Below are positions 12,301 to 25,265 of a DNA stretch of 64,000 nt, one piece after another. The position numbers were made by a program, and so were the translations under genes. The notes beneath the pieces are model-generated. The model was not told where the DNA came from. It searched no databases and was given only the letters and a program-made list of their open reading frames with translations. The stretch's first letter is position 1; each line of letters starts with the position of its first letter. The stretch comes from Balanoglossus misakiensis (taxonomy: Eukaryota > Hemichordata), in NCBI GenBank assembly GCA_040954595.2, contig CM082578.2, positions 12,214,001 to 12,278,000 on the forward strand, in the 5' to 3' direction.

Positions 12301-14416
12301 ATGTGCATTTCAAATAACCAAATTGTACGCTCCATTGCCCAAAAGAGAATTCTCCATATAATTGGACCCTTGTAATTTTTCGATGTGAATGGACCGCCGA
12401 TCGCCGATTTCAAAAGGGCAGAGAGCTTTTTAATCGTCGATATTATTCTTAATCGATTCCCCTAAGATGGATTAAATGTTCTCGCGGGGACGGTAAATAT
12501 TAAATCGCGCCGTCACCCGATACTGGTAAACACGACCACAAAGCGACCAATTGTGAAAAGAGGGTGGGTTTTTACTTTGGTCGAAATGAAAAACAAATAA
12601 CATATAGAGCTAGCCAACAAACGCCAACGCACCAGAACCCCGATCACGTTGCGCCATAGGCTTACAATTATCAGATGCGAATCTATAGCCCCTCTGCTGA
12701 AGGTCACCAGAGATGTAAGATGGTACAGACCAATCCGTATATTCAAATATTCACGGGATACATTTTTTCACCAATTTATTTGATTAGATTCCCATAGACT
12801 ACGGGGCATTGAACGGCGCACATTTTTCACCAAGTAAGCAAAGTAAAAACATAAATGGATCGGAAGGCGAACTGACATTAAAGGGCGAATATGCTGTAAA
12901 ACGCCCCCAGACGGACGCGAGCTTACCTTACTCCTCGGCGTATCAGTTGACAACCTAGACGCACTTTCGGATCGATGGGACCCGTTGCTCTGGTTTTGCC
13001 GTCCAACACACAAGTCAAAATCGAGCTCATGGACTGCAGCTAATCATGGTATTTGCTACATTCTAAACTTTGGTTTCATCCGCTACTGACCGCAAGCGTC
13101 GTGCACTGAGCAGCGTGACCACGCTTTACGAAAATGCCCGGATGACGAGACGGAAATTTACAAGTCCGTGAAGTACAGGTGGCTTAAACGAATCAGAGGC
13201 GAGATTTCTTATACGCTTCGAGATTATGCAACACGATTGCTCAGACGCGTCTCAAGTCATGACCTACATCGAAGGTGATCGAACGTTTCCACATACCAAT
13301 CGTGTTGTGAAATATTGGAGTAGGGGATAACCATTATCATCGTCATCAAATTGTATTTTTTTTCACAAATCAATGCAGGGAAATATTGCACGGGTAACTA
13401 ATTTACGCTACGAGGACTGTGGTAGAAGATGTTTCACAAATTTAACAATTTTCGCCATTTACACTGACAATCAAGCGTTACTGGCAGAATAAAAGATTTT
13501 CAAATATTTTGGGGGCCCTCATTAAAAATTACTTAGACAAACACCCGTGTCGCTTGTAGGGAGCCCTCTTGCGTTGCATGTGTAGCTGTTTGATTGACCT
13601 ATCCACCTTATTTGAACCGTTGGAGGGCGCTTTCTGTTATGCGATGGACTCAGACACACACCACGAAACCGTAGAAACACGGATGCAATTGCTGCCGCAC
13701 TCCACTGCATTCCGTGTCATTAAATTGATGACTACTATAGACATCATTAGACCCTAAATTAATTTCAATAATCCTGTATAAATTTGGGCATCGTAAATAT
13801 TGTCTTTAGAGAATCCGTCCACGTTACCAATCAGAAAAGAACGACGTCCTATTAATTATTAAAACTGGGTACTTGATATAAAGAGTTAATAATCGAAGGG
13901 GCACTGAGAAGGTTTTATACGTACATACCTACCACTGTCTTGACCCCCCTCTCTCGCCTTAATATTAATTAGGAAATTTGTTACTAAACGCTCTCAACTT
14001 GTTTTAGAAAATGAAACCGTAAATGCACGACAACGCATATCTGTTGAGGTAGAATCATTTTTTTATTATTATTCACTCTGACAGTGTCTAAACTATACAG
14101 ATAATAAATCACGTCTGTTTACTATGATAGCAAGATGAGTACGAGTGTCCTGTGTTGGCCAAAGTTTTCTGCATTCAGATGAACAGCAGTCTCTGTGATA
14201 GAGGGAGCCTGTGGGGGGGGGGGGACAACTACGACACCAAAATATTTTCTTTTCATTACTTTCGAAAGATATCACGTGATGTTACAAATCCTCATAGTAC
14301 CGTTTTGTCAGGACAAAGGGGCTGCATAACCAATGATCAGTTACATGTACTAAATCTCGTGCATTGCGAAAAGCATGAAGTGTCCAGTCTATGGTGGGCC
14401 AACTTCTCCGGGACGG
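9346..14416. other. about 5 kb intergenic stretch without a recognisable gene
   Basis: I find no exon chain, tRNA, rRNA or known protein motif; open frames are short and uninformative. By eye CpG dinucleotides are common, especially about 9.4-13.3 kb, unlike the introns of the flanking genes. A G run of about 12 lies at 14213-14224. On the - strand an AATAAA at 14067-14062 would suit the 3' end of the first caveolin gene, making 14062-14416 its 3' UTR. The rest may hold regulatory DNA or old repeats that I cannot name. Confidence 0.5.
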
Positions 14417-15428
14417 TTATTCCTTCAGCAGAGTAACCCGGATGTGCGAGAAGACCCGGCCGCACGAGTCGTAGCACGGGTCGTAGAAGGTGCGTATGCA
14501 CGTCGTGAAGACCTTGTTGACGGCCCACAGCTGTATGCTGAAACTGCGGAGGCAGGGAACGACGTACCAGATGTGCGTGAAGAAGAGGCAGGCGAACCAG
14601 GCGCCCCAGCAGAAGGCGGCGGGAACGGCGCAGACGGCGGACAGGACGCGGTAGCACCACAGTTTCGTCACCCTGAAGGTTTTGTAGGAACACAGCCAAA
14701 CAGAATCAAAACTGTGAGTTCCTTCCGGCTCTGCAAACACATCTTCGAAGGTTATCTGTATTAGAGACATGTGTATTAAAGTATTAGATGATGACAGAAT
14801 TTTAAAAAGTCCTTTCAGACACTACGACATGAAGAGATGTACAGTGAAATTTCTCACTACGTATCTCAGTTACAATTCACTCAACGTCTTGCTTTAGAAC
14901 AGTTCCTCAACCAAATGTGCGATTTTACTAATAAAGTTATGAATTCTTTACGCCGTTGTGAACATTTTCCCTTCAGAAGTGTTACGGGAACACCTCTAAC
15001 ATATCGTTCCAGTGTCCTATGATAAATTCTACATCAGGAGCACAATAGCATAGTTGAATGTCGATAATCCCCAATGTTCATCACATGTATAAGTGGCGAA
15101 ACCAAATGCATGTATACAATGTACATATACAGTACACACATTATTATATGTTATGGTGGAGAATTAACTTACTATTTCTGCAGACCTAGCCACGTCATGT
15201 ATATTGGACTGTTCACGAATGACTTACCTTCAGATGATCGTTCATACGCGTTGGATCACGGTCGACCAGGTCCAGGAATAATGCATCGGGAGCTTTGGAA
15301 GAATGTGTCGACGAACTCCTCTTCACAGATTTGTCTTTTTTGAAATCGTCCAAAGAGCTGTCATCCCCGTCCTGCAACCATACGTCATTCGGGTCTTTTG
15401 CCCGCGATTGTTCGTCTTCTTTTGACAT
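14417..15428 (-). CDS. caveolin (CAV1-like), cluster copy A
   Basis: Caveolins are hairpin membrane proteins that coat caveolae and bind cholesterol. Two exons: 15428-15228 (67 codons, phase 0) and 14755-14417 (339 nt, stop TAA). The total is 179 aa, close to human CAV1 (178). Exon 1 ends with DLVDRDPTRMNDHLK, matching the stretch before the conserved caveolin intron. Exon 2 opens with the caveolin signature FEDVFAEPEGTHSF (residues 70-83). It continues through a scaffolding region at about 84-103 (DSVWLCSYKTFRVTKLWCYR), a hydrophobic hairpin at about 104-135 and a Cys-containing tail (YDPCYDSCGRVFSHIRV). Cysteines at the tail fit palmitoylation in the family. Of the four copies this one is the most like vertebrate CAV1. 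It is the most 3' member of a head-to-tail cluster of four on the - strand. Confidence 0.93.
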
Positions 15429-16905
15429 TTTGAGTCAGGATAAATGACAATTGTCACCGCGGGAATGGAACGGGCCTGCTGACAAAATATCGGCTAAATT
15501 CGTCTCCTCCGGACCATCTCCGAGAGATGTTGACACAGAGATTGTTGGCCGCAGCATTGACGAGGGGAGGGGAGGGGAAGGGAGAAGGGTAGTTATGTGT
15601 AGTTCGCTCGGGAGATTAGTGAGAACGACACGGGGAGGAGCGCACATAAGCTGGAATATGTAGTCTCACATTTTGCCGTGAATAGCCTGGACACAGACGA
15701 GTTCGCCACTTACAGTTTCTCACTGTCAAACTTTGTAAATCCGTGGATGCGTGTTTCGACGTTCCTCTGCCGATTTGGGAATAATAGTCTCGTCCACCGA
15801 GATAAGTATTAGTTCTGCCAGCAGATTCGATATAGCCAGATTGGATACCATGCATCTTATAAGTGGCTTTATAAACAGAAGTATCTCCTCGATGGCGTTC
15901 CATGTAATCAGTAACACCGTGTATGATATCATTTCTGCAGGCAGATTAAGTAGGCGAAGGCAACCAATTGAATTAGCAGTATTTACGCGATAAGCTTATG
16001 TTTCTCCCAAATGTCTCCTTTACAGTCATCATATCAAAATTTGTTCAAAATCAAAGTATTTTCCGTTTTGCGAGTTAGCTTGCTGCCAGTAAAATTCAAT
16101 TTGAAATTGAGTTCCCAACCACAAGAAATGTTAATATTTACTTTTGGTGCGGCAATCGTTCTGGTTGCTTTTTGTTTGGCTTGGTTTTAATTTAGTTATG
16201 TCATTCTGGTTTCATATACATGTATATAAGCTTACTTAATCTATTATATAATCGCCATGAGACATCTCGGACTGAACATCTCGACACGAAGGTCGATGTT
16301 TAATAGAGATTGCTGTAGACGTAACACAGGTGGTGCACAGTTAGACTGGAAGAACCGTCGCCCGAGGGCGCTGTTTGCTGCGTACACATGGTACATGTGC
16401 CATGGGGGTGGGGGTGGGGGGGGGGGGCAAGGTACCAAGTGTACACCGTCAGAAATGTGCCAAGGAGCATACGCTAGTTTGCATAACAAAGAAACACTAT
16501 CGATTGATAAAGTTAACATTATTTGCACAACTGCTGTTAACTTTAATGTATTATTGATTACAATGTAATTCAAGTATATGCTGGAAAGTGTTTTGCGGGT
16601 GCGAACAAAACACGCCTTCGTCTATAGAAATTCTTATAAATTTATTACCTTTATTTACACTTCACAGCCACAAGAAATTCATGATTTAAGAGAATATGAA
16701 AAACGTCTCAAAATGGGACGAATTCTGAAGGTACAGCGAGAATAAATGTAGAATATAAATGTATTTACATTAGGTAATAGATTATAATGACCTCGTGTAA
16801 AAAGCAAAAAAGGCAAAATTGTCGATTTGATGTTTTTGATATATATTGGACCACAGGACACCAGTTTTTGTCGAGTTGAGTGCAATCTTCCGTTTTCTTC
16901 CCCGC
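15429..16905. other. spacer between caveolin copies A and B
   Basis: No gene is recognised. This holds the upstream region of copy A and the probable 3' UTR of copy B, with - strand AATAAA signals at 16646-16641 and 16655-16650. A broken G tract lies at about 16397-16427. Confidence 0.5.
16397..16427. repeat. G-rich tract
   Basis: Three G blocks separated by single T bases (5, 5 and about 12 G) lie 3' of caveolin copy B. They could form a quadruplex on the + strand. Confidence 0.85.
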
Positions 16906-18547
16906 TCAACCGTCGCTCTTCGATATTCTTATATTTGCGAGGCAGCGGCCGAAGGACTCGCAGCACGGGTCGCAGCAGGTGCGGACAAAAGTGCCGTACA
17001 ACAATTTGCAGGCGCCGAACTCCATGAGGTAGAGTTTGATGCATGGGGTGACGCACCAGATCATGTCGAAGGAGGCAACGGCGAAGCAGCAACCCCAGTA
17101 GATACTGGCCGGCACGGCGCACAGCACCGTCAACACCTTGTAGCAGCACGATTTGCAGTTGTTGAAGACTTTGTACGAACATCTCCACACACCATCCATG
17201 CTGTGTGTGCCCTCGGGCTCACCGATGGTGTCTTCCCACAGAGCCTGCAATAGATCACATTTGATTGATTGATTGGTTGATTGATTGATTGGTTGGTTGA
17301 TTGGCCTACCTGCTTTACAAGAAAGCAGTGATCGATTTAATGCGATTCAACACACAGCATCCGGCGTAGCTTTCAGTTTTGATTTACGTTTACGTTAGAT
17401 TTGTTTTACACTTAAAAAACCCAGGGTGCAGCGGTTTAAGTTGAGCGCAACTTGAATTTATAAATGAAATCATCTTTCCAAAATGTAATTTGGGAGTTTG
17501 TCTTTAAAAATTAAAATGGTGTCGCTTGTATTAATTCAGTATTGACATAACGGGCCGTTAGCAACGAAGCCACTTTTATTTGTTGACGCGTTCCATTACG
17601 TAAGTGCAATTCGAAATAAAGCACGCAACAAGTAAGTTGTACTTTCACAATGGTAAAACTTCCCGTTACGTCAGAGCAATTCGAAATAAATTATTTTTAA
17701 CTACTGGTAATCAATTGTACTTTCGCAATTGTGAACTCGCCATGCACTACAAGCTGTTTGAATGCAGAAGGCTCCTCTGGAGAACGCGAACCGTCAGTAA
17801 GAAAACATGAGAATGCTGTCAATTCTGTTCATAATTTCAGAGCCATAGTGATCCAAGAGATAGTAGAAAACTACGAATGGCCCACGGCCACCAGATATAC
17901 TTCACGTCTCTCCAAACACACGAATGTCATCAGTGGTATTCTTTCGCGCACGGTTCTGCATATTCAGCCGTCACCCATGGCCACAAGCACCTGTAGGCAT
18001 ACCCAAACACACCCCACACCCAAGTTCCACAGAAAGCGCCGTTGCTTCTGCAGAGACGGTCCCGATGGTTGCTATTTACTGACTTCAGTCAATATTTTTC
18101 CGTGTTTGCGCTATCACTTTTCTAGGTGGCATCTTTCCAAATATTCCAAAGGACAGTATTAGCAGCCACCCCACCCCCCAAAGTAACGTCAAGAATGTAT
18201 AGGCCTACTAACGTCACCTGAGGATTTATTCCAAAAGTCAAAAAATGTTACTGGCTGCTGGACCTACAACACTGTCGGCTGTAACCAGTAATGTACAACG
18301 ATGAGCGTCAAGCACTAGATTATCAATAGAAAAGGTGCTAAAATAATTGAGGTGATGGCATGTTTATAGTACATCTCCGCGGTCGATGTGATTTCTCGGA
18401 ATTTTCCTTCAAAGTGGGAGAAAGACTCACACCCTAAAATTCTCGTAGAAAGAGAGAGAGAGAGAGAGAAGGACTCACCTTGACGTGCTCGTTCAGGCTG
18501 TTAGGGTCGCGGTTTTCCATATCCAAACTTTCTGGATCCATGGCCAT
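16906..18547 (-). CDS. caveolin, cluster copy B (short N-terminus, Cys-rich tail)
   Basis: Two exons: 18547-18479 (23 codons) and 17244-16906 (339 nt), joined in phase 0 at the conserved caveolin intron; 135 aa in total. Exon 1 is MAMDPESLDMENRDPNSLNE followed by HVK. A second in-frame ATG lies two codons downstream. Exon 2 keeps EPEGTHSMDGVWRCSYKVF and the membrane hairpin, but the signature is altered to LWEDTIGEPEG rather than FEDVIAEPEG. The tail is very Cys-rich (RTCCDPCCESFGRC), which suggests heavy palmitoylation if the family rule holds. It lacks the long acidic N-terminal region of copy A. It is a close paralogue of copy C, with 239 bp of exon 2 identical (17009-17247 versus 21189-21427). 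Its function is inferred from the family only. Confidence 0.92.
17264..17305. repeat. GATT/GGTT tandem repeat
   Basis: Short repeats of gattgatt and gattggtt lie in the copy B intron just upstream of the exon 2 acceptor. In the gene sense they read AATC/AACC. Confidence 0.85.
17590..17735. repeat. diverged tandem duplication, about 70 bp unit
   Basis: Two adjacent copies start at about 17590 and 17660. Shared landmarks in order are ttacgt, gcaattcgaaataaa, gtaatc or gtaagt, and ttgtactttc followed by caat. The repeat lies in the copy B intron. It contains no coding signal. Confidence 0.75.
18451..18469. repeat. (GA)n microsatellite beside a splice donor
   Basis: About nine GA dinucleotides end around 10 bp inside the intron from the copy B exon 1 donor (18478-18477). 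In the gene sense the tract is (TC)n. Confidence 0.9.
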
Positions 18548-18647
18548 GATGACTGAGGAAGTTAGATGACGGTGTCAAAGTACTTCAAAATACAGCGGTG
18601 TTCTGCTGTGGATTTACCGTAAACCCGCTGGTGGTTGTAGTGTAGAG

Positions 18648-18728
18648 AAATGACCACTTTCACCGCTTCCGCCGGTTTTATGTCGTGACCTGTTTGTTTC
18701 TCGCTGGTAACCAGGAGTACATGTAAAT
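18648..18728 (-). promoter_or_regulatory. upstream block of copy B shared with copy C
   Basis: Landmarks CACTTTCAC, CCTGTTTGTT, GGTAACCAGG, ACATG and AAAT occur in the same order upstream of copy C (21869-21949). They lie roughly 100-180 bp upstream of the start codon in both genes. This fits duplication of the promoter along with the gene. Promoter activity is inferred. Confidence 0.55.
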
Positions 18729-20849
18729 GATGCGCTTGTATTGATGCTTGTAACCATGGTCACTGACACACCTGTGAGAGGGGCCCTTCTTTGATTTGTC
18801 GCTTGACTTTCACGGACCTGACCTGGTGATGTTGAGTGAAGGGGGATCCTGGGAAATGAAAGTTATTAGCATAAGGGCGTCTTCCGTTGTCGTATCGCGG
18901 GAGAGGGGGGGGGGGCTGGGGGGGGGGGGACTGACAAGGCAATATTAACAGATCTCAACTTTCATCCGCAAATGGGCGATATTTTATAATCTTAAATTTT
19001 CCGCCTTAATTCAACAAGATTGAAAAAGCAGTCTGGCTATGTGACAACGACGAATAATATCCTATTTGACATTGCGTGCACTTGACTCGCCTGTAGCACG
19101 GTGGCAGAGTGGAGGGACCGTGGCTGAGGAGAATGCCAACCAGCCCGCAATCTTCCGACCCACCCCTTGTAATAATTGGAAGCTCCCTAACCGAGTAAAA
19201 CGCTGTGTTTATTTTCAATCAGAACGAGTCGCAAGGAAACCAGTTCAATGACAAAGGCTATGTTTTCATATTGGCTGGTTACTTGAATGTCTTCGCTTCA
19301 GAGGTAAGACGTAAGACGATAACATCGTGGAAACAGTTACAAACCTGTGGCCTGAGTGTATCCGAAATCTCCGGTTAGCTTTCCGCATGACCCATCTGTT
19401 ATTATCTACACTGAAAAATCCTCCCAAAGTTAATAGCCGTATGCCATCTTTAATGTCTGTTCAACACATGGACAAATATGGGTTGACCACAAACAACGGC
19501 AAAAACACATCAACGCAAATCAAACCAATCGCAAACTTGCGAACATACGCATAAATGCTCATCCTTGAGTGAATCTCCAGCTATTTCGAAACTCCTTGAG
19601 TACACCTGACATGTTGCGAAGTTGATGGCGTTTCAAAGGGACAAAGTCCCATTATTTGGTAATGGTTTCTTTTGATCGGCAATTTATGTTGTTTAGCCAT
19701 GAACAATGGAAGTACTTCTATACTGCCTATTGTTTAGCTCACTGATTTATGCGCAATGACCGTTTTTCACCATTCAACTGACTCGCGCAATCTGCATGGC
19801 TATAACGCACGAATATACTCCGGTTTTATTTAATTGTTTTGGTCGATACCAAAAATTGATTTGTTGTATAATAGTCGGATGTTTTGCCATATATACGGGG
19901 TGCGAAGTAACAACATAATTAAACTAAAATTACTTTTAAAGCAACTTTCTCAGATAAACGTGACATTCAGATATAGCACACTCAGCAAAAAAGACATAAC
20001 ACTGTCGCTTTGAGAATGTCAGAATTACGACCACGTACCTAGGGTTGTCACTTTGTAAACGCTGGTCTTAGTAACCACCTTCCTCCATGGTTACCACTAC
20101 AAAATCAACACAGTACAATAGAAGGCTTGGCAAACCTAGGTTGAAACTAATGTCAATACTAATGTCAATACCAGATTCATCGTGCAAGCTATTACGCGAT
20201 TTCCGTCTTCATGAATCGTCCGCTCGCACGGGTCATTGGCCCGACCATAATCTCGCTGCTTTATTTTAGAGAGCAAGACCTTGGCGGTTCGGGCGAAGAT
20301 AGTCTTCATGTTCCTTTTCGTCGTATCATCACAAAGATGCTAGCATTAGATCTGACAATATAAACGAACTCATTGTTGATAGGGGACCCGGCTATAGCGC
20401 CGTCCAGACCATGGCAAATTTGATACAGACTGTTCTCTATTGGCTGTAGTTGCATTCTTTAAAAATGGGTATCATGTCGAGAAGTTATTGAACCCGATGT
20501 ATATAAAACTGCGGAATGAAGTAATTAGGTCAAGAAATAGATTTGATCACAAATCATGACTGAGTTTCTGACGAGATGTGGTAAATCAATATTTGTGTAT
20601 GGGCACTCAGACAATACATTAAAGGGACAAATTTACTTACTTTTGGCATTGTGTTGTAAATGGAGTTAAATGCTATGGCGATAACATTATGTTTACGGAG
20701 AATATGTTATTTCAAATCCAAATTAAACATCAACTCGACTACAGTTACTGTGATTTGTAATTCTCTTTAATAAAAAGATATTTATAGCAAAAGAGACTTG
20801 TTATTTACAAAAGTAAACGTTTCTAAAGATCATGGTTGAGGAACAGTGT

Positions 20850-20967
<118 letters not shown>

Positions 20968-21085
20968 TTAAAGGGTACATTTGTATTATCAGTGAGTCTG
21001 CATTCTAAAGATGGGAAGATTCCTTGGACTGTGAAGGTGCCCGCCAATCTCGTTTTTCTACGTGCTGGGCTCCGTTCTTCTAGCG

Positions 21086-21779
21086 CTAAGCTTTGTTCTG
21101 GGTGATTCTGATATCGGCGCAGCACCGACCAACGGACTCGCAGCACGGGTCGCAACAGGTCCGGACCAGAGTGCCGTAGAACAGTTTACAGGCGCCGAAC
21201 TCCATGAGGTAGAGTTTGATGCATGGGGTGACGCACCAGATCATGTCGAAGGAGGCAACGGCGAAGCAGCAACCCCAGTAGATACTGGCCGGCACGGCGC
21301 ACAGCACCGTCAACACCTTGTAGCAGCACGATTTGCAGTTGTTGAAGACTTTGTACGAACATCTCCACACACCATCCATGCTGTGTGTGCCCTCGGGCTC
21401 ACCGATGGTGTCTTCCCACAGAGCCTGGAAAATGAAGATAGCATCAAATTTGAAATTATGTCGTCTCATAACGGAAAAAAGTATTCTGTGCATGATGTTT
21501 TTAAAAATTCGATACAACCTATCTCGCGGAGTTTCATTGACGAAGAATTTCAATGGGCTATTGGGTTAGGTTTGAAACCCTTGCTCTGAAAACCGGTAGA
21601 TAGCGCCAACTCCATTTATCCGCTACAACCAGAGAATAATTAGTTAGGAACTGCATTTTCACCTAAAACCCACCCCAACCTCAAAGAATTATTATTAAGA
21701 CAAAACTCACCCTGACGTGCTCGTTCAGGTTGTTGGGGTCGCGGTGTTCCATGTCCAAACTTTCGGGGTCCATGGCCAT
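21086..21779 (-). CDS. caveolin, cluster copy C (close paralogue of B)
   Basis: Two exons: 21779-21711 (23 codons) and 21424-21086 (339 nt), phase 0 join, GT-AG intron of only 286 bp; 135 aa. Exon 1 begins MAMDPESLDMEHRDPNNLNE, then HVR. Exon 2 has LWEDTIGEPEGTHSM, a scaffolding-type stretch (DGVWRCSYKVF), the hairpin and a Cys-rich tail (RTCCDPCCESVGRCCADIRI). Residues 24 to about 102 are identical to copy B at nucleotide level, while exon 1, the last 103 nt of exon 2 and the introns differ. It probably sits at membranes as an oligomer-forming hairpin protein, as family members do. Specific function is unknown. Confidence 0.92.
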
Positions 21780-23044
21780 AGTGATGCGGTTTTCCCTGAG
21801 GTCTTTCGAAAGTCACCGAAAGCTGGTGGCAATATTTGAAACTACGCAAAGCGCGAGGCCTGGTGTGAAATGTCCACTTTCACTGCCGCCGGTGGTTTTT
21901 ACCAGCCACCTGTTTGTTGCTTAGATGGTAACCAGGGATACATGCAAATACGCACGCTGCTGTTGGTGACTACTACCAGGGTAACGGTAATCCGTAAGAC
22001 CGGTAGCAGGTACTGATGTTGACTTTGAGTACTCGACTTTGCACGGCCTGGTTGCTTGGATCTTGCCAGTGATAGCTGGGACTTCACACCGCAATTTACG
22101 CTTGGTTCGTAATACTCGTGTGTTAACACATTTGTGTGAATTCAAATCATACTTTCGGACACTGGTATACGTTACATGTATATTATCGCAACGCGTGACA
22201 ACTTTAGACCAATATAAGTTATCTGGGTGTAGACAAAGGGCCAATTATCACAACTGCTGTTTTCGTGGTTTTTATTTCATATTGCACACATTTTCAATCA
22301 TTATCGGGTGCATCTATCAGGCAGTGCGTTATCGTTTGTATCGTTCGATGCCATTATGATAGTTTTGGGAAAACTTGGAGAAATGCATGTAGGCCTATCG
22401 CTGACAGTTTTTTTCTGGGTGTACTTGCCAACGATAACAAAGAAAGTGGCTTTATTTAGCATTGCAGTTGTGCAATAACCTGGGTGATTAGTAATAAGCA
22501 TATAACTGTCGCTAACAATTGCTAATTCCAAAACAAATAATTACCTAGACGATTGGAACTACTTCGTGACAATGAGATCATGAAAATAGCCTGAAAATTC
22601 ACTTTTCTACTTAATCATGTTTGTCACATTAAAAACAAAAAACCCTGCACTGTTGATATTTTTGTTCACTGAAAAGGAGCAAATTGCTAACATGCTAAAA
22701 ACAATTCATTGAATTCAGTTGAAATATTCGACATTTCCGGATATCTTATAATCACAAATTAATTCCAGTTGTGTTTACCATGTACTTTCTTTTTCATCTT
22801 TCCCGGACACTGCCTCTGGCTAATAGATCCTAATGTCTTTCGCGTTCAAAGTCATCCGGGAGGAATAGTACTTGAAAAAATGGATTTTTGAAATTGCACT
22901 GTCATTGCATTGCTTTGAAGAATAGAAAGTTGACTAGAAATAAATATTATGCAGGGAAGTGGGTTCAACTTGTAAATCGCAGTGGTCAAACTGGTTGAGG
23001 AGGTCGTCACTCGACCAGTTCAAGAGTTGCCGCATCTTTGGTTG
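21780..23044. other. spacer between caveolin copies C and D
   Basis: The right-hand 200 bp next to copy C is its upstream region. Beyond that I see no gene. A - strand AATAAA near 22450-22445 could serve copy D. Confidence 0.45.
21869..21985 (-). promoter_or_regulatory. upstream block of copy C with octamer and X-box-like motif
   Basis: The block is paralogous to the copy B flank. It contains a perfect POU octamer ATGCAAAT at 21942-21949. ACTACC-AG-GGTAAC at 21972-21985 fits the relaxed X-box consensus. Regulatory function is inferred. Confidence 0.45.
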
Positions 23045-25093
23045 CTATTCGCTACGGTTAGTGACCCGGATGTCGCTGAACATCCTGCCGCACGCCTCGT
23101 AGCACGGGTCGCAGCACATGCGCACGGTGACGCCGTAGATCATCTTGCAGGCTCCGATGTTCATGACGTAGGCCTTGAGGCAGGGCGTCACCGCGTAGAT
23201 GTGGGTGAAGCTGATGCAGGCGAACTGGCAGCCCCAGCAGAAGGCGGCGGGCACGGCGCACAGGAAACTCATCACTTTGAAGCAGACGTTCTTGGAGCAC
23301 ATGAACGCCTTGAAGACGCACCGCCAAACCCCGTCGGCGCTGTGAACTCCCGCGGGCTCTGCCAGCACATCCTCGAAGACCACCTGTAGGAACAAGTATC
23401 ACATAAAACTGAAATAAAACTAAATTTTACAGTAATATTTGGCTTTATATACCCGAGCGAAATTAATATGATTCACCTACCTATCTATCGCCAATGACGG
23501 CATCTTTGGGGAATGGAAGTCAGCGGTTGCAGCAATTGTTTTTAGCCACACAATCAGGGAAAACCCGACAGTAACACATCTATTAAACCAATACTAACCA
23601 ACCAACCCCAAAAGCTTCCGAATACCACGGTACAAACAGGAGACCACAGTACTTTACCTTTTCATCAGAAAGCAAAGGTGTAGGTGATTTCTTGTATTTT
23701 ATTACGCGTATAATCATATGACAGTACTGTCTATGGTGCAATGTCATGCTTTTCCACTAACCATGGACGTATGATACATAGATACATGAAGCCTCCCAAA
23801 ACTACTGCCCATTATACCCGTACACCTTTCTATGGATGTACCCCGGGGTTAGATCTGCCCCGATGGAGGGCCGGCTTTGTTTTGGATATACAACAATAAC
23901 ATTGACACACGCAGGTATGCTGCCTGGGTTACAGGTAGTCTGTAATCACACACCTGAGCTTGACTACACGCCAATGAAATCAAAGGAACGCGCAAATTTG
24001 CCAACGGCCAATAGCGCATTCAAAATAATTATGTAATGCTGTTTGTAGAATCTCTGAAGAGTCGGACGGTACTATGGTTTCTGTTGGCCTTGGGCTTACA
24101 CGACATTGCTGTGTACTTTCTAACGTGGGCGACCTGTCGTTGCTTTTCTGTTGTCATGACGAAGCGCTGTTGACGTAATAATGCCAATGCAAATCTGGCA
24201 AGATTCCGATTGGCTTATGCTTCATGGTGCAAGAATGCTGATCCAATAAACGAAGAGGGTGGAAAATGGGAGTGTCAGTAATCTATGCGATAATTCGGTA
24301 CGATAGATCGAATCTATGCGATAATAGCAGAGGCATTTAACAGCCAAAGTTGTGAGATTGGGGACGCTTGAATTTCTACAAAATCATGCATGTATGGAGA
24401 CAACCAACAAAACTGTCTTAACAAAACATTAACAACAATTTGTAAATTTCACCAGCCAGTTCAGAGCTACCATGCATTGTGGCTCTGCCATTCACTTTCG
24501 ATTTCAATCCGATAATACGAAACCGCCTTCTTTTCCAATTGCTATACTGCAACAAGTCGAATAGGAGTACTCTGAGGTACATTATTGCAAAGCCAGACCT
24601 TTGCAAGAACCACAGCCTATAATTAAGACGCCGTGCCGATGGAGGGGTGGGGGGGGGGGGGGGCAGAAATAGTTGAGCATCGTTGATTGTCGCTTGGCAC
24701 ATTCTATACCGTCTACGGTAGAAACATTTCGAAGGATATATGAAATTTTAGAAAGCCACGCCCAATTTTGAAGATACGTTGTATAAATTCTTTCGAATGA
24801 CATACTTCGCCTCAAAAATGAGACTTTGGGCTTCAACCGTACAATATCCGATTTGCGATTTAGAGAAAACTAACCAATAACATTCAGATACTCAGCTTAA
24901 TAAAAAATATATACAATATGTCCCACGTTGTTATAATCGTCCAGGTAACAAGCAGCTTTACCCCAATTTTACTTACTCGAACGTGTTCGTTTAAATTTCC
25001 CGGATCTCGCATTTCCATGTCCAGACCTAAGGCATCGGGCACTTCACTGCTGATGACATCTTCGACTTTGGGGTTTTCGCTTGTCGTAGACAT
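23045..25093 (-). CDS. caveolin, cluster copy D
   Basis: Two exons: 25093-24977 (39 codons) and 23383-23045 (339 nt), joined in phase 0 at the conserved position; 151 aa. Exon 1 contains VPDALGLDMEMRDPGNLNE, then HVR. Exon 2 opens with VVFEDVLAEPAGVHSADGVW, a good caveolin signature. The membrane hairpin follows (FLCAVPAAFCWGCQFACIS), then the tail MCCDPCYEACGRMFSDIRV. It is intermediate between copy A (good signature) and copies B/C (short N-terminus, Cys-rich tail). It is the most 5' gene of the cluster and has a TATA-like box 118 bp upstream of the ATG. Confidence 0.93.
24649..24663. repeat. poly-G tract in the copy D intron
   Basis: A run of about 15 G lies in the single intron of copy D. 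It is a C run in the gene sense. Confidence 0.9.
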
Positions 25094-25210
25094 TTTCTCT
25101 GAGAAAAATCAGTGGTCTTCAATTCAGAAAACGATCAGAACAACAGCTGTAACACCGCGCGATGAAACCCAACTATCCGAGGAATGACATAAAGAGCAAC
25201 AACTTTGTGG

Positions 25211-25219
25211 CTTTATATA
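25211..25219 (-). promoter_or_regulatory. TATA box of caveolin copy D
   Basis: The - strand reads TATATAAAG, 118 bp upstream of the ATG at 25093. A start site near 25185 would give a 5' UTR of about 90 nt. Confidence 0.55.
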
Positions 25220-25252
25220 TCACAATTCCAAACGTATTCGACGCGGATGACG

Positions 25253-25265
25253 GTTACTTGGTAAC
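25253..25265. promoter_or_regulatory. X-box-like motif upstream of caveolin copy D
   Basis: GTTACT-T-GGTAAC fits RYYNYY-N(1-3)-RRNRAC and is close to an inverted repeat. It lies 34 bp upstream of the TATA box. The GGTAAC half-site followed by ATACAT recalls the copy B and C flanks. Confidence 0.4.

Noticed and set aside
9346-14416. Possible small genes in the 5 kb gap
   Set aside because: Open frames are all near 60-120 codons, show no known motif and cannot be joined into a plausible exon chain.
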